Origin: a virus
Length of the DNA stretch: 64,000 nucleotides
IMG/VR virus record: IMGVR_UViG_3300049719_000225
Location: 1 to 64,000 of that record
Reading direction: 5' to 3' (one strand)
Position numbers and translations under genes: made by a program. The notes below the pieces were generated by a model. That model saw only the letters and a list, made by a program, of their open reading frames with translations. It did no database searches and had not been told where the DNA came from. This document shows, piece by piece, positions 34,360-42,616 of the stretch (the stretch's first letter is position 1; each line of letters begins with the position of its first letter).

Positions 34360-34630
34360 ACTCAGTGACGCCAGCGGCAATCTGACCGCCAGGCAGATAG
34401 GTTAGGAAGAGAGCGAGTGCCTCACCCTCGCCTGGTTTGGCGAGTTTCTTTCTGTCAACCACCTCAGTGCGAACAGGGACGCCTTTCAGGCCAATCTTTC
34501 CCTCAGCACTGGCTACAGCCACGAGGGCGTCCTTTTCGGCGACGAGACAGGTAGGGGCCACGCCGTTGTGGTACTGCTTGAATAGGTCCACGGCCTCTGC
34601 GACCATGGCAATGGTGGGTTTCTTCTTCAT
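34349..34630 (-). CDS. Small hypothetical protein
   Basis: 93 residues (MKKKPTIAMVAEAVDLFKQY, CLVAEKDALVAVASAEGKIG). It has a helix-then-beta layout with no recognised motif. It lies in the convergent/divergent zone between the polymerase and an HNH gene. The 125-bp stretch upstream (34631-34755) is AT-rich and contains TATAAT at 34646-34651 and possible minus-strand promoter boxes, but no convincing promoter. Confidence 0.5.
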   Translation of the reverse strand: MKKKPTIAMVAEAVDLFKQYHNGVAPTCLVAEKDALVAVASAEGKIGLKGVPVRTEVVDRKKLAKPGEGEALALFLTYLPGGQIAAGVTEYVP

Positions 34631-34755
34631 TTATCGTCTTAACAGTATAATCCGATGTTATTCTCTTTAATAGATAATTTCAGGGTGTTTTCGCGGTATT
34701 TTACTGCTAAGGCATACCTGGAAGGTGACCTCCATATCGTATGTGTAGTTAGAGC

Positions 34756-35487
34756 GTGACACTCGAAGAAGTTCAAGCCAAACGCAAACTTAGACACCTA
34801 GAGAATAGGGAACACAACCTTGCAGTGATGCGAGCCTATGGGAAAAGAAACAGGTCGGCTCTAACCAAAAAATCACGCGAAAGGTATAAAACTGATCCAT
34901 TGTTTAGGGCAGATATAAGGCGACGTTCCAAGAAATGGCTAGCTAAACCTGAGAGCAGAGAAAAACGTTTGGCATCTAGCAGACGGCAAACTGCCAAGAT
35001 AAAGAGCGATCCTATTAAATACCGTGAGGCTCTTGATAGGCATCTGGTTTACATGAAAGAACATGTAAGGACGCCTGAGTACAAAGAGAAGAGGAGAGCC
35101 TGGTACCAGAGGTACCATAAAAATCCCAAAAATGCGATGGTACGCAGACTAAGGTCCAGAGTAAGATTCGCTCTAAAAGCGCGTGGATTCAGTTATTCAG
35201 CGGTGACACTTCTCGGGTGTACAAAAGATGAATTTTTACGCTACATTGAATCCTTATTTGTATCTGGCATGACTTGGGAAAATAGGTGGGCTTGGCATCT
35301 CGATCATAGGAAGCCCATCGCCTCATTTGATTTCAACGATCCTGAGCAGGTGCGGGCCTGTTTTCACTGGTCAAATTATCAGCCCCTCTGGGCTCACGAT
35401 AACATCGTCAAGGGGTGTTCGGTGGTCCCAGATACTTCTTCACCGAGTCTGGCAGAGACACCCACTCCTCCATTGTCCAGTTTCTAA
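34756..35487 (+). CDS. Free-standing HNH endonuclease
   Basis: 243 residues from GTG 34756 (TAGTTAGAGC just upstream). The long N-terminal part is very basic, probably DNA-binding (KRNRSALTKKSRERYKTDP). The C-terminal HNH core is RWAWHLDHRKPIASF with HWSNYQPLWAHDNIVKG, like phage HNH homing nucleases. AT-rich compared with its neighbours. Its last 80 bases run antisense to the glycosyltransferase 3' end. It lies next to two intein-bearing genes. Confidence 0.85.
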   Translation: MTLEEVQAKRKLRHLENREHNLAVMRAYGKRNRSALTKKSRERYKTDPLFRADIRRRSKKWLAKPESREKRLASSRRQTAKIKSDPIKYREALDRHLVYMKEHVRTPEYKEKRRAWYQRYHKNPKNAMVRRLRSRVRFALKARGFSYSAVTLLGCTKDEFLRYIESLFVSGMTWENRWAWHLDHRKPIASFDFNDPEQVRACFHWSNYQPLWAHDNIVKGCSVVPDTSSPSLAETPTPPLSSF

Positions 35488-37882
35488 TCAATGGCCATAC
35501 GTTAGGCCCTTGAACGTACATGTGTGCGTTACGGTAACCCGGAACCAATTTTCCTTTCATAAGAACCCCGTCCACCCACTCCTGCATCCTGTAATTTTTA
35601 TCATCGGCGTGGCCACTGCCGAGATGCTTGCCTGCAATCTCGTCCAGCGTCTTTCTAGTGGCGCTAAAGTGGTAGATGTCATACCCGAATAGCTCGTGGC
35701 GATAACCGTAGGTTCCTCGGCAGTGCTCGAAGGTGGCATCCGTGCGGGCATAGATGGTGGCCTTGTCGAGAGCGCCCTCTATCGGATAGCCAGGCAAGCC
35801 CGCCACGGGCACCATGCCTGTGAAGACGCTCATGGGCCAGCGCTCCCGCACCATCTCGTTCATTCGGGCCAGCATCCCAGGACGCCATAGTTCATCGCCG
35901 TCCATGATGATGGTGTGTTGGAACCCCCGTGCTCCGCAGAAGCGTTGGTACCAGTTGCGGCAGTCGGTCTCTACCTTGATGCGCTCCTGTCTCACGTTCG
36001 CCACCTTCGCCACCTCGAAAGGAATGAACTCGACACCGTATGGGTGGGGGTAGTCCGGGTGGTTCTCCCTCAGCCACTTATTCAACCAGATGTTCAACCG
36101 ATCTGCAATCTTGGAAACCTCTTGGCGTTCATCCTCGTTAGCAGGAGCACCATCCCATCGCATGCTCGGGGCGAACAGGAACACGTTTTCGATTCGGTCC
36201 TGAAGCTCAGTGGTTTTGGAGAGCTTGATGCCCTCTTCAAGGATCCGCTGGCACACCTCGAACAAACACAGGTCGTCTCGGATGGCTTGCACGACTACCG
36301 CATATCGCACGGGCACCGCAGCGTACTCGGCAGACCTAGGTCCGTCATCCAGCGGAAAGCCCAGGTTCTTGCGGAAATTGAACAGTGTCTCGCCGAAGTT
36401 CCAGCGCTCCATGCTGGCGTGTTTCAAGTCCACCTCATCGCGAGGCCTCTTGCCACAGTCTGGGTGCATGTGCTCGAAGAGGAGGTGGCGGGCATCCACA
36501 ATGACGCGATCCTGCGAGGCCACGTAAGTGAACTCGGTGTCACTGTTGTGACTCAAGTAACCGTCTGCCACGTAATTCTTGGTTTCTGTAGAGAGGCAAT
36601 AAACGTCGGTTGTATTGTCGTCGTCGTTGAGCCCCCAGTAAGTGGGCTCGATAGAAACAATCTCATCAGGCGAACCGTAGCGTGAGGTGAACATCCTCTT
36701 GGACACCTGTTTTTTGAAAGTACGTACAGGTCGAGTCCACGCTAAAAACTTTAGGTATTCTTCACGGCCACCCGTGAGCGTGAAAACCTGTTGAGTGACG
36801 GGGGCACCCCGGTATTTTCCGTATGAACGGTCTGTAGAGAATTGGAAACCCAGACGACGAAGAACGCGACCAATCTCGGCGCACACTTCTGGGTTCTTAT
36901 CCAGCGACTGGGAGATGCACGGGAAGCTGCCCTCGCCATCATACATTCCAGCTAACCAACCCAAATCTCGTACGGACTCTGGATCGGTAGGGGCAGGCGG
37001 GGGAGTTTCCAGCACCCTAAGAAGTTTGCGCCCTATTTTAGGCTCTCCCCACCTAATCTGTCCAAACCCCCTTTGCCTAGCGTACCCAGCCGTTGTACGC
37101 AGAATTTTTCCCTTCTCATTTCTCAGATATTGACGGGTATCGCCGTAGTAGGCCCACACATGGTCGGGGGTGCATAGGAGAGTTTTTCCCGATTTCAGAG
37201 TGAGTTTTACAACTCGATCTCGTTTCTTGTGCACCTCAAGAACCTTTGATGGCTGCAAGAAATCACGAGGCTGCACCCCTCGACCAGGCCGTCTTGATGA
37301 TCCGACAACCATATCACCTGGTACGATGTCCCTAATGGCTTTGAACGTCTGGTTCGCCATGTAAATGGGAGTATCAGGCGGAAGGCAGAAGAGACTCTGG
37401 TATCCTGGGTAGAAGACGTAGCCGAACCGCTCGTAGCGTCTGCGGGTAAGGATGGCCAAGGTCAGCAGGTCGGGGTTGTAGCCATCCTTCACCCACATCA
37501 CGATCTCGTTCTTCCACCAACCCCAGGGGATGGTTTCGATGATGCCCTTATCCCAATGGACGGGTACGTCAAAGTCATCGGCCACGCAGATGATGATGTC
37601 ACCCGCGGCGCGACTGGCAGCCGTGTTCCAGCCTGAGACGCAATTCTTGGGGCCGGTGTTGGGAACGCCGCGGATACTGCGGTGCTTCAGGGAGGCATCG
37701 GCCACTAGCTGGATGATGTTGTTGCACACCGCTGTGTCACCTTCATCGTAGCAGATGATGAACTCGACGTTCGACGGATCGTTGGCTCGTTCAAGCCAAC
37801 GTCGCACTGTCAATTCCACCGCTCCTGGTCGTACTGTTGTATAACAGAGGGAGAATATGGGAGCGGGTGCGGGTGTACTCAC
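35408..37882 (-). CDS. Two-domain glycosyltransferase with an intein
   Basis: 824 residues (543 after splicing). The N-terminal half is a GT-A type domain: VEFIICYDEGDT, a GPKNCVSGWNTAASRAAGD phrase and IICVADDFDVP (DxD-like metal site). The C-terminal half has a second GT-like fold with HTIIMDGDELW and FEHCRGTYGYRHELFGYD. The intein at 36545-37387 splits the first domain (YPGYQSLF|SDTEFT). It could glycosylate phage DNA, virion proteins or host surface polymers; the target cannot be told. The start overlaps the preceding small gene by four bases (ATGA). Confidence 0.7.
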   Translation of the reverse strand: MSTPAPAPIFSLCYTTVRPGAVELTVRRWLERANDPSNVEFIICYDEGDTAVCNNIIQLVADASLKHRSIRGVPNTGPKNCVSGWNTAASRAAGDIIICVADDFDVPVHWDKGIIETIPWGWWKNEIVMWVKDGYNPDLLTLAILTRRRYERFGYVFYPGYQSLFCLPPDTPIYMANQTFKAIRDIVPGDMVVGSSRRPGRGVQPRDFLQPSKVLEVHKKRDRVVKLTLKSGKTLLCTPDHVWAYYGDTRQYLRNEKGKILRTTAGYARQRGFGQIRWGEPKIGRKLLRVLETPPPAPTDPESVRDLGWLAGMYDGEGSFPCISQSLDKNPEVCAEIGRVLRRLGFQFSTDRSYGKYRGAPVTQQVFTLTGGREEYLKFLAWTRPVRTFKKQVSKRMFTSRYGSPDEIVSIEPTYWGLNDDDNTTDVYCLSTETKNYVADGYLSHNSDTEFTYVASQDRVIVDARHLLFEHMHPDCGKRPRDEVDLKHASMERWNFGETLFNFRKNLGFPLDDGPRSAEYAAVPVRYAVVVQAIRDDLCLFEVCQRILEEGIKLSKTTELQDRIENVFLFAPSMRWDGAPANEDERQEVSKIADRLNIWLNKWLRENHPDYPHPYGVEFIPFEVAKVANVRQERIKVETDCRNWYQRFCGARGFQHTIIMDGDELWRPGMLARMNEMVRERWPMSVFTGMVPVAGLPGYPIEGALDKATIYARTDATFEHCRGTYGYRHELFGYDIYHFSATRKTLDEIAGKHLGSGHADDKNYRMQEWVDGVLMKGKLVPGYRNAHMYVQGPNVWPLIRNWTMEEWVSLPDSVKKYLGPPNTP
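36545..37387 (-). mobile_element. Intein in glycosyltransferase, single LAGLIDADG motif visible
   Basis: 281 residues: starts CLPPDTPIYM, block B LLCTPDHVWAYY, endonuclease motif LGWLAGMYDGEGSF, end YVADGYLSHN with +1 Ser. A clear second LAGLIDADG helix is not visible, so the endonuclease may be compact, dimeric or degenerate. The splice junction residues look intact. Confidence 0.85.
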
Positions 37883-38091
37883 GAGGGTATAGAATCGTCC
37901 TCCTTAACTGCGCTCACCAAGCCCAACTCTATGAGTGCTGGAGCGAAGGCCTCCGCGATCATGTTGCGGATGGAAACACGGGCGGCTTCGTTCAGGTTCA
38001 GTTTCAAAGCAACGTTATCGCTGGCGACGGTAAGAGCGTCATTAAGTTTTCCAACGGCCAGTTTTCTTTCATTTTCTGGTATTTTCTCCAT
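37879..38091 (-). CDS. Small helical protein upstream of glycosyltransferase
   Basis: 70 residues from ATG 38091 (MEKIPENERKLAVGKLNDAL, LNEAARVSIRNMIAEAFAPA). All-helical prediction by eye; no motif. The stop overlaps the glycosyltransferase start (ATGA), so it is translated with it. Confidence 0.55.
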   Translation of the reverse strand: MEKIPENERKLAVGKLNDALTVASDNVALKLNLNEAARVSIRNMIAEAFAPALIELGLVSAVKEDDSIPS

Positions 38092-38130
38092 CTGAGAATG
38101 TCTCCTAAGTGGTTGATTGACAATTTTTAA

Positions 38131-38147
38131 TGGTTCATAGAGAACCA
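38131..38147. promoter_or_regulatory. Inverted repeat, candidate operator next to promoter
   Basis: TGGTTC, 5-base spacer, GAACCA. It lies 16 bases upstream of the -35 box of the plus-strand operon and in the divergent region between that operon and the minus-strand glycosyltransferase operon. No binding protein can be named. Confidence 0.3.
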
Positions 38148-38162
38148 AAAGTTGTTTTAGTG

Positions 38163-38190
38163 TTTACAAAATCATCACCCGCCCTATTAT
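38163..38190 (+). promoter_or_regulatory. Sigma70-like promoter for the Ycf46/Ycf35-like operon
   Basis: -35 box TTTACA (38163-38168), 16-base spacer, -10 box TATTAT (38185-38190), about 43 bases before the ATG at 38233. The 16-mer TTTTAGTGTTTACAAA is repeated exactly at the second promoter (42583-42610), with the same spacer length. Two independent copies make chance unlikely. Confidence 0.65.
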
Positions 38191-38232
38191 CAGTGGTAAG
38201 AGATCAACCCCAACACAACCACCACAAATACT

Positions 38233-38916
38233 ATGGGCCTCAAACCACTAAAGCTAGAAGTCGCCGCCGCTCCCTCTGCTAAGAAGAGCGACGTTCCCGC
38301 CCGCACCCTTGCGGGCGTTGCCATTGCCGAGTTCATTCGCCTGAAGGCCGAGGTCGAGGACCGCGCGGCCCGCATGAAGACCCTTGAAGAGGAGATCAAG
38401 CTGGCGGGCTGCACTGAGGTGATCAGCATCAACTGTGAGAACGCCACGAATCCCGTGTCCTCAGTCAGGCTGCAGGACGACGAGGGTGCCAAGGCCACCG
38501 TCTCCTTCACCTCCAAGTACAGCGACATCGACGCCGATGCGTTCAGCGCCGTCTTCGCCGAGATCAACGCCCGCAGGAAGGCCGCTCGCCTGCCTGCCGT
38601 CAGCGAGGCTGAGTACGCTCAGTTCGTCATCGCTGCCAAGCTGAACGATGTCGCCTTCTACGACAAGGACGGCAACTTTCAGGAGGCCGTCTACGCTGAG
38701 GTCCGCAAGGCCCTCGATGCCGTAGCCGCCAAGCTGGTGGCCGCAGGCAAGGTCGCCGCTGGCACCCCGCTCTACACCGAGGCTCAGAAGGCCCGTGTCA
38801 AGCCGACCTTCCACGCCAAGCGGTGGGAGTTGGGCGTCGAGGACAACACCTCCCTGCTCGGCACCGTCCGCAACACCGTCACGCTCAAGCCCGTTGCTGG
38901 CACCGTCGCCGCCTGA
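38233..38916 (+). CDS. First protein of the Ycf46/Ycf35-like operon, unknown
   Basis: 227 residues. Helical start (AEFIRLKAEVEDRAARMKTL, EEEIKLAG) and then a beta segment (SVRLQDDEGAKATVSFTSKY). It has strong codon bias toward C- and G-ending codons, like all genes of this operon and the capsid gene, suggesting high expression. The leader has no Shine-Dalgarno site. No family recognised. Position ahead of the ATPase suggests a partner or substrate of the system. Confidence 0.6.
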   Translation: MGLKPLKLEVAAAPSAKKSDVPARTLAGVAIAEFIRLKAEVEDRAARMKTLEEEIKLAGCTEVISINCENATNPVSSVRLQDDEGAKATVSFTSKYSDIDADAFSAVFAEINARRKAARLPAVSEAEYAQFVIAAKLNDVAFYDKDGNFQEAVYAEVRKALDAVAAKLVAAGKVAAGTPLYTEAQKARVKPTFHAKRWELGVEDNTSLLGTVRNTVTLKPVAGTVAA

Positions 38917-38920
38917 TCCC

Positions 38921-39220
38921 GTGAACGTCGCCTCTCAAACCCTCTACTACCTCCCCCTGACGGGGGCCGATCTCACCTACCTGCTGGATACCTTGCAGGG
39001 CCGTGCCTCCCTCCCGCTGCCCAATGAGCGCGACCTGGCCCGTTCCCTTCGCAGCATCGAGCAGGTGCTGCCCGAGTCCCAAGTCGAGCAGGTTCAAGAG
39101 ACCGTGAAGGCAGGGTTTGAGCAGGCCCGTTCGCAGGCAGCGGATCTCAAGGACCACGCCGTGGCCCTTTGCAAACTCATCAACGAAGCACAGAAACGCC
39201 CGTCAGAATTTTCACTCTAA
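38921..39220 (+). CDS. Small helical protein in the same operon
   Basis: 99 residues from GTG 38921, four bases after the previous stop. Leu-, Glu- and Gln-rich (YYLPLTGADLTYLLDTLQGR, VEQVQETVKAGFEQARSQAA). Probably all helical. No motif recognised; clearly part of the same transcript. Confidence 0.55.
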   Translation: MNVASQTLYYLPLTGADLTYLLDTLQGRASLPLPNERDLARSLRSIEQVLPESQVEQVQETVKAGFEQARSQAADLKDHAVALCKLINEAQKRPSEFSL

Positions 39221-39224
39221 TCCA

Positions 39225-40349
39225 ATGACCGCATCCCCCCAAGGAGTCGAAGTCCTCCGCAACGCCACCCTGTTCAGCTTGACCCGCTCCTCGTGGAGCA
39301 ACTACCGCAAGGCCGACCGCAGCAAGGTCAGCATTCAGGGTTACTCCACCGATCTGGATGGTGCCACCACCTCCGTCAGTGACGCCGCCACCAAGCGGGT
39401 GAACGTCACCAAGAAGCTGGTCGAGTCCGAGCAGTTGGACAACGTCCGCAAGTACATGAACGAGGTGTACGACTGGTGCCTCAAGCACTGCATGCCGTCC
39501 ACGGCCATCCGCAAGGGCATCTACTTCGTGAAGAACAACCAGGTGCCCGTCTTCGAGGAGAAGCTGACGCACGCTCTCGATGAACTGCGCAGCACGATCC
39601 TGCCCTCCTTCCTTGAGCCCAACCCCAATGCGGTCCTTGAGGACGGCTCGCCCGATGTGGCCCGCCGGACTTTCTCTCCGTACGAGCTGGCCAAGGAAGC
39701 GGCCAAGAAGCCCACGGTCGAGGGTGGCCTGGGCGAACTGTACGACGAGGACGACTACCCCACCGTGGAAGAGCTTCGGAAGGCTTTCAACCTGCGTTGG
39801 TCGTGGCTCCAGTTGAGCGTGCCCGACGAGTTGCCCGAGGAGGTTCGGGTGCGTGAGGTCAGCAAGCTCAAGGCCAGCTTCCTTGAGGCTCAGGAGGAGA
39901 TCAAACTGGCTCTCCGTGCGGGCTTCAAGGACCTTGTTTCACACGCCATCGAGCGCCTGACCCCCGGTCCTGACGGGAAGCGTAAGGTGTTCTGCGAGAG
40001 CACCTTCACCAAGTTCAACGAGTTCTTCGAGACCTTCAACGCTCGTAACCTCATGGAGGACGCTGAGTTAGAGGCCGTCGTGGAACAGGCAAAGGAGATC
40101 ATGAAGGGCCTCCCGAGCGTGGATGACCTCCGCAGCGCCGAGAGCCGTCGCCTCGCCTCACTCATCAAGCAGAACGAGAAGAAGGGTAACATGGTCAAGG
40201 TGGCTGAGTTACAGAAGCAGCTTGTCGAGCAGGAGAAGGCCGACGCTCAGGTTCTTGAGTCCACGGTGGCCCAGTTCGCCAAGGTGGACGAAGTGCTCGC
40301 CCCGCTCGTTCTCACCCCCACCCGCCGCTTCAACTTCGAGGAGGAGTAA
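39225..40349 (+). CDS. Coiled-coil partner protein of the phage ATPase (DUF3150-like in context)
   Basis: 374 residues from ATG 39225. Helical and charged throughout, with a long coiled coil near the end (RRLASLIKQNEKKGNMVKVA, ELQKQLVEQEKADAQVLEST). Proteins of this size and style often precede MoxR-type or Ycf46-type AAA+ ATPases in phages; DUF3150-type partners are an example, but the match here is contextual. A 5-bp hairpin (AGCAC/GTGCT) at 40355-40367 follows the stop. Confidence 0.55.
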   Translation: MTASPQGVEVLRNATLFSLTRSSWSNYRKADRSKVSIQGYSTDLDGATTSVSDAATKRVNVTKKLVESEQLDNVRKYMNEVYDWCLKHCMPSTAIRKGIYFVKNNQVPVFEEKLTHALDELRSTILPSFLEPNPNAVLEDGSPDVARRTFSPYELAKEAAKKPTVEGGLGELYDEDDYPTVEELRKAFNLRWSWLQLSVPDELPEEVRVREVSKLKASFLEAQEEIKLALRAGFKDLVSHAIERLTPGPDGKRKVFCESTFTKFNEFFETFNARNLMEDAELEAVVEQAKEIMKGLPSVDDLRSAESRRLASLIKQNEKKGNMVKVAELQKQLVEQEKADAQVLESTVAQFAKVDEVLAPLVLTPTRRFNFEEE

Positions 40350-40402
40350 AAAACAGCACTTTGTGCTCGACATTCACGCTCCAAAACACATAATAGACTT
40401 CA

Positions 40403-42058
40403 ATGAAAGCCCCCACCGCAAAGAAACACCCGATCATCGCCGTCAGGCGCGCAGGCGTTCCGCTCATCGCATTCGAGACGAGCGATCCCGCTCAGACCAT
40501 CGTGCAGGTCAACAAGGCCCTCAATGGTAGCTCCTCCAACGTTCCGCTCCTGCGGTGGGACATCGTGAGGGGACTCGTTGGCCTGAACCCTCTCGGTCAG
40601 CAGCGTGTCCAGTCCATCCTCAGCAAGTGGCTCAAACAGGAGGGGGCCGGTGAATCCAAGGAGGAGCAGGCCGAGCGCCAGGCGGCCACCTGTGACCCGT
40701 CCTTCACGCTGAACCTCCTGCGCAAGGTGGCCGAGGACTTCACGCCCGCCAAGCCGAGCCTCATCGACAGCGGCCTCATCTTCTTCATGAACGCCCACCT
40801 GTTCTTCAAGTCTGAGGTGGTGCTGCAGGCCATGTGGAACCTCCGTGACGCCCTGAAGCCCACGGCTGCCACGCTGGTCGTCCTCTGCCCCGCCATGAAG
40901 CTGCCCGAGGAACTGACGCACGATGTCGTGGTCATCACTGAGCCGCTGCCGAACGCCGAGGAAGTCGGCGTCATCGTGGACAGCATCGCCAAGGACGCCA
41001 AGTGCGACATCGATCCCGCCGACAAGCCGAAGGTGATCGACACCGTTCTTGGCGTCAGCGCCTTCGCCGCCGAGCAGGCCCTTGCTATGAGCATCGGCCC
41101 TGTGGACGGCAAGGTGGTCCTAGACCGTGACGAACTGTGGGAGCGCAAGCGCAAGATGGTCGAGAACACCGAGGGCCTGACGATCCACCGTGGCAAGGAG
41201 TCCTTCAACGACGTGGGCGGGCTCTCCAACGTGAAGGCCTTCCTCACGAAAATCCTCCAGAGCGGCAACAACCCCGTCCGCTGCATCGGCTTCATCGATG
41301 AGATCGAGAAGATGTTCAGCGCTGCCTCCACGGGCGGCGACATGAGCGGCGTGTCGCAGGACCAGCTCAAGGTGCTTCTCACCGAGATGCAGGACAACGA
41401 CATCCCCGGCATCATCTTCGTTGGGCCTCCTGGCACGGGCAAGAGCGCCGTCGCCAAGGGCGCGGGTTCGCTCGCCGAGGCCGAGGTGATCAGCATCGAC
41501 ACGGGTGCCATGACGGGCAGCCTCGTTGGCCAGTCGCAGGCCAAGATCAGGAGCGCCTTCGCCACGTTCAAGGCGGTGTCGCAGGGCAAGGGCCTGTTCA
41601 TCGCCACCTGCAACAAAATCGCTGCCCTGCCGCCCGAACTGCGCAGGCGCTTCACGCTCGGCACGTTCTACATCGACCTGCCGAACGCCGAGGAGCGTGC
41701 CGCCATCTGGCCGCTCTGGCTCAAGAAGTACGCCGCCATGGAGGGCAGCAAGCTGACGCTCAAGAGCGAGCAGCCCGACGACGAGGGTTGGACGGGTGCC
41801 GAGATCAAGGCCTGCTGCGATGTCGCCTATCGGGCGAACATCTCCCTCAAGGAGGCTGCGTCCTACATCGTCCCCGTCAGCAAGTCGTCCGCTGACCAGA
41901 TCAAGGCCCTGCGCCAGATGGCCTCTGGAAAGTTCATCTCGGCCAGCAAGGCGGGCATCTACCAGTACGTTGAGAACGAGGCCGACGCTGCGGCTGCGGC
42001 CTCCCTTGACGGCACGAAGCGCCAGACCCGCAGGTTCGGCAGCGAGGAGAAGGCTTAA
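40403..42058 (+). CDS. Ycf46-like AAA+ ATPase with permuted motif order
   Basis: 551 residues. The N-terminal 250 residues match the extra domain of Ycf46-type ATPases: RRAGVPLIAFETSDPAQTIV, LLRWDIVRGLVG, LIFFMNAHLFF, MKLPEELTHDVVVITEPLP. The AAA+ part starts FNDVGGLSNVKAFL, but Walker B comes next (IGFIDEIEKMF, Asp299-Glu300). Only then comes Walker A (VGPPGTGKS, 341-348), followed by GSLVGQSQAKIRSAF, sensor 1 ATCN (401-404) and arginine residues RRRF (414-417). Normal AAA+ order is Walker A before Walker B. The gene leads into two Ycf35-like genes, one starting two bases after its stop. It probably remodels a protein or complex with those partners; substrate unknown. Confidence 0.85.
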   Translation: MKAPTAKKHPIIAVRRAGVPLIAFETSDPAQTIVQVNKALNGSSSNVPLLRWDIVRGLVGLNPLGQQRVQSILSKWLKQEGAGESKEEQAERQAATCDPSFTLNLLRKVAEDFTPAKPSLIDSGLIFFMNAHLFFKSEVVLQAMWNLRDALKPTAATLVVLCPAMKLPEELTHDVVVITEPLPNAEEVGVIVDSIAKDAKCDIDPADKPKVIDTVLGVSAFAAEQALAMSIGPVDGKVVLDRDELWERKRKMVENTEGLTIHRGKESFNDVGGLSNVKAFLTKILQSGNNPVRCIGFIDEIEKMFSAASTGGDMSGVSQDQLKVLLTEMQDNDIPGIIFVGPPGTGKSAVAKGAGSLAEAEVISIDTGAMTGSLVGQSQAKIRSAFATFKAVSQGKGLFIATCNKIAALPPELRRRFTLGTFYIDLPNAEERAAIWPLWLKKYAAMEGSKLTLKSEQPDDEGWTGAEIKACCDVAYRANISLKEAASYIVPVSKSSADQIKALRQMASGKFISASKAGIYQYVENEADAAAAASLDGTKRQTRRFGSEEKA

Positions 42059-42059
42059 C

Positions 42060-42563
42060 ATGAGCCACGTCGAAACCTGCAAAGTGGCCTTCAAGGACCT
42101 TGCGGCGGTGAAAGCCGCCTGCAAGGCCCTGGGGGTCACCTTCGTGGAGGGCAAGACCCACTTCAACTGGTACGGCCAGCATGTCGGCGACTACCCGATC
42201 ACGAAGGAAATGTCTGACGCTGGCATCACGAAGGAAAACATCGGCCAGTGCGCCCACGTCATCCAAGTCCCAGGCACCACCTGGGAGGTTGGCCTGTGGC
42301 CCATGAAGAACCAGCCCGGCTCCTTCCTGCCCGTCTACGACTTCTACGGCGGGCAGGGCGCTGTGCTCCAGAAGGCCCTTTGCAAGGGTCCTGGCTGGCC
42401 CCAGACGCCGAAGAACTACAGCGGGTACAGCGTTGGGCTGGAGAAGCTGGCTGACCACTACTCCCTCGAAGTGCTCAAGGCCAAGGCCCGTGCGAAGGGC
42501 TACCAGTTCAAGGAAACGCAGGTTAATGGCAAGATAAAGCTGGTCGTTTCCCTCGGAAACTGA
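42060..42563 (+). CDS. DUF1257 / Ycf35-like protein, first copy
   Basis: 167 residues beginning MSHVETCKVAFKDLAAVKAA, with CKALGVTF and a C-terminus YSLEVLKAKARAKGYQFK, then GKIKLVVSLGN. This is the layout of the DUF1257/Ycf35 family (MSH..., LG, Y...V...A..GY, G.i.l). Ycf35 is a small conserved protein of cyanobacteria and plastids with no settled biochemical role. It starts two bases after the ATPase stop. A second copy lies at 42617-43078; this copy has a longer middle (KNQPGSFLPVYDFYG, PGWPQTPKNYSGYSVG). Confidence 0.8.
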   Translation: MSHVETCKVAFKDLAAVKAACKALGVTFVEGKTHFNWYGQHVGDYPITKEMSDAGITKENIGQCAHVIQVPGTTWEVGLWPMKNQPGSFLPVYDFYGGQGAVLQKALCKGPGWPQTPKNYSGYSVGLEKLADHYSLEVLKAKARAKGYQFKETQVNGKIKLVVSLGN

Positions 42564-42582
42564 AAAAACCCTGTTTTTAGTG

Positions 42583-42610
42583 TTTACAAAGTGCCCCCAA
42601 CCCTTAGTAT
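42583..42610 (+). promoter_or_regulatory. Internal promoter before the second DUF1257 gene
   Basis: -35 TTTACA (42583-42588), 16-base spacer, -10 TAGTAT (42605-42610). It shares the exact 16-mer TTTTAGTGTTTACAAA and the spacing with the promoter at 38163. With a normal start distance, transcription would begin at or within a base or two of the ATG at 42617, so the mRNA may be leaderless. Confidence 0.6.
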
Positions 42611-42616
42611 GAAATC

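Noticed and set aside
40597-42166. Long minus-strand frames opposite the ATPase gene
   Set aside because: Opposite-strand shadows of a strongly codon-biased gene; composition is not protein-like, and the plus strand has clear AAA+ motifs.
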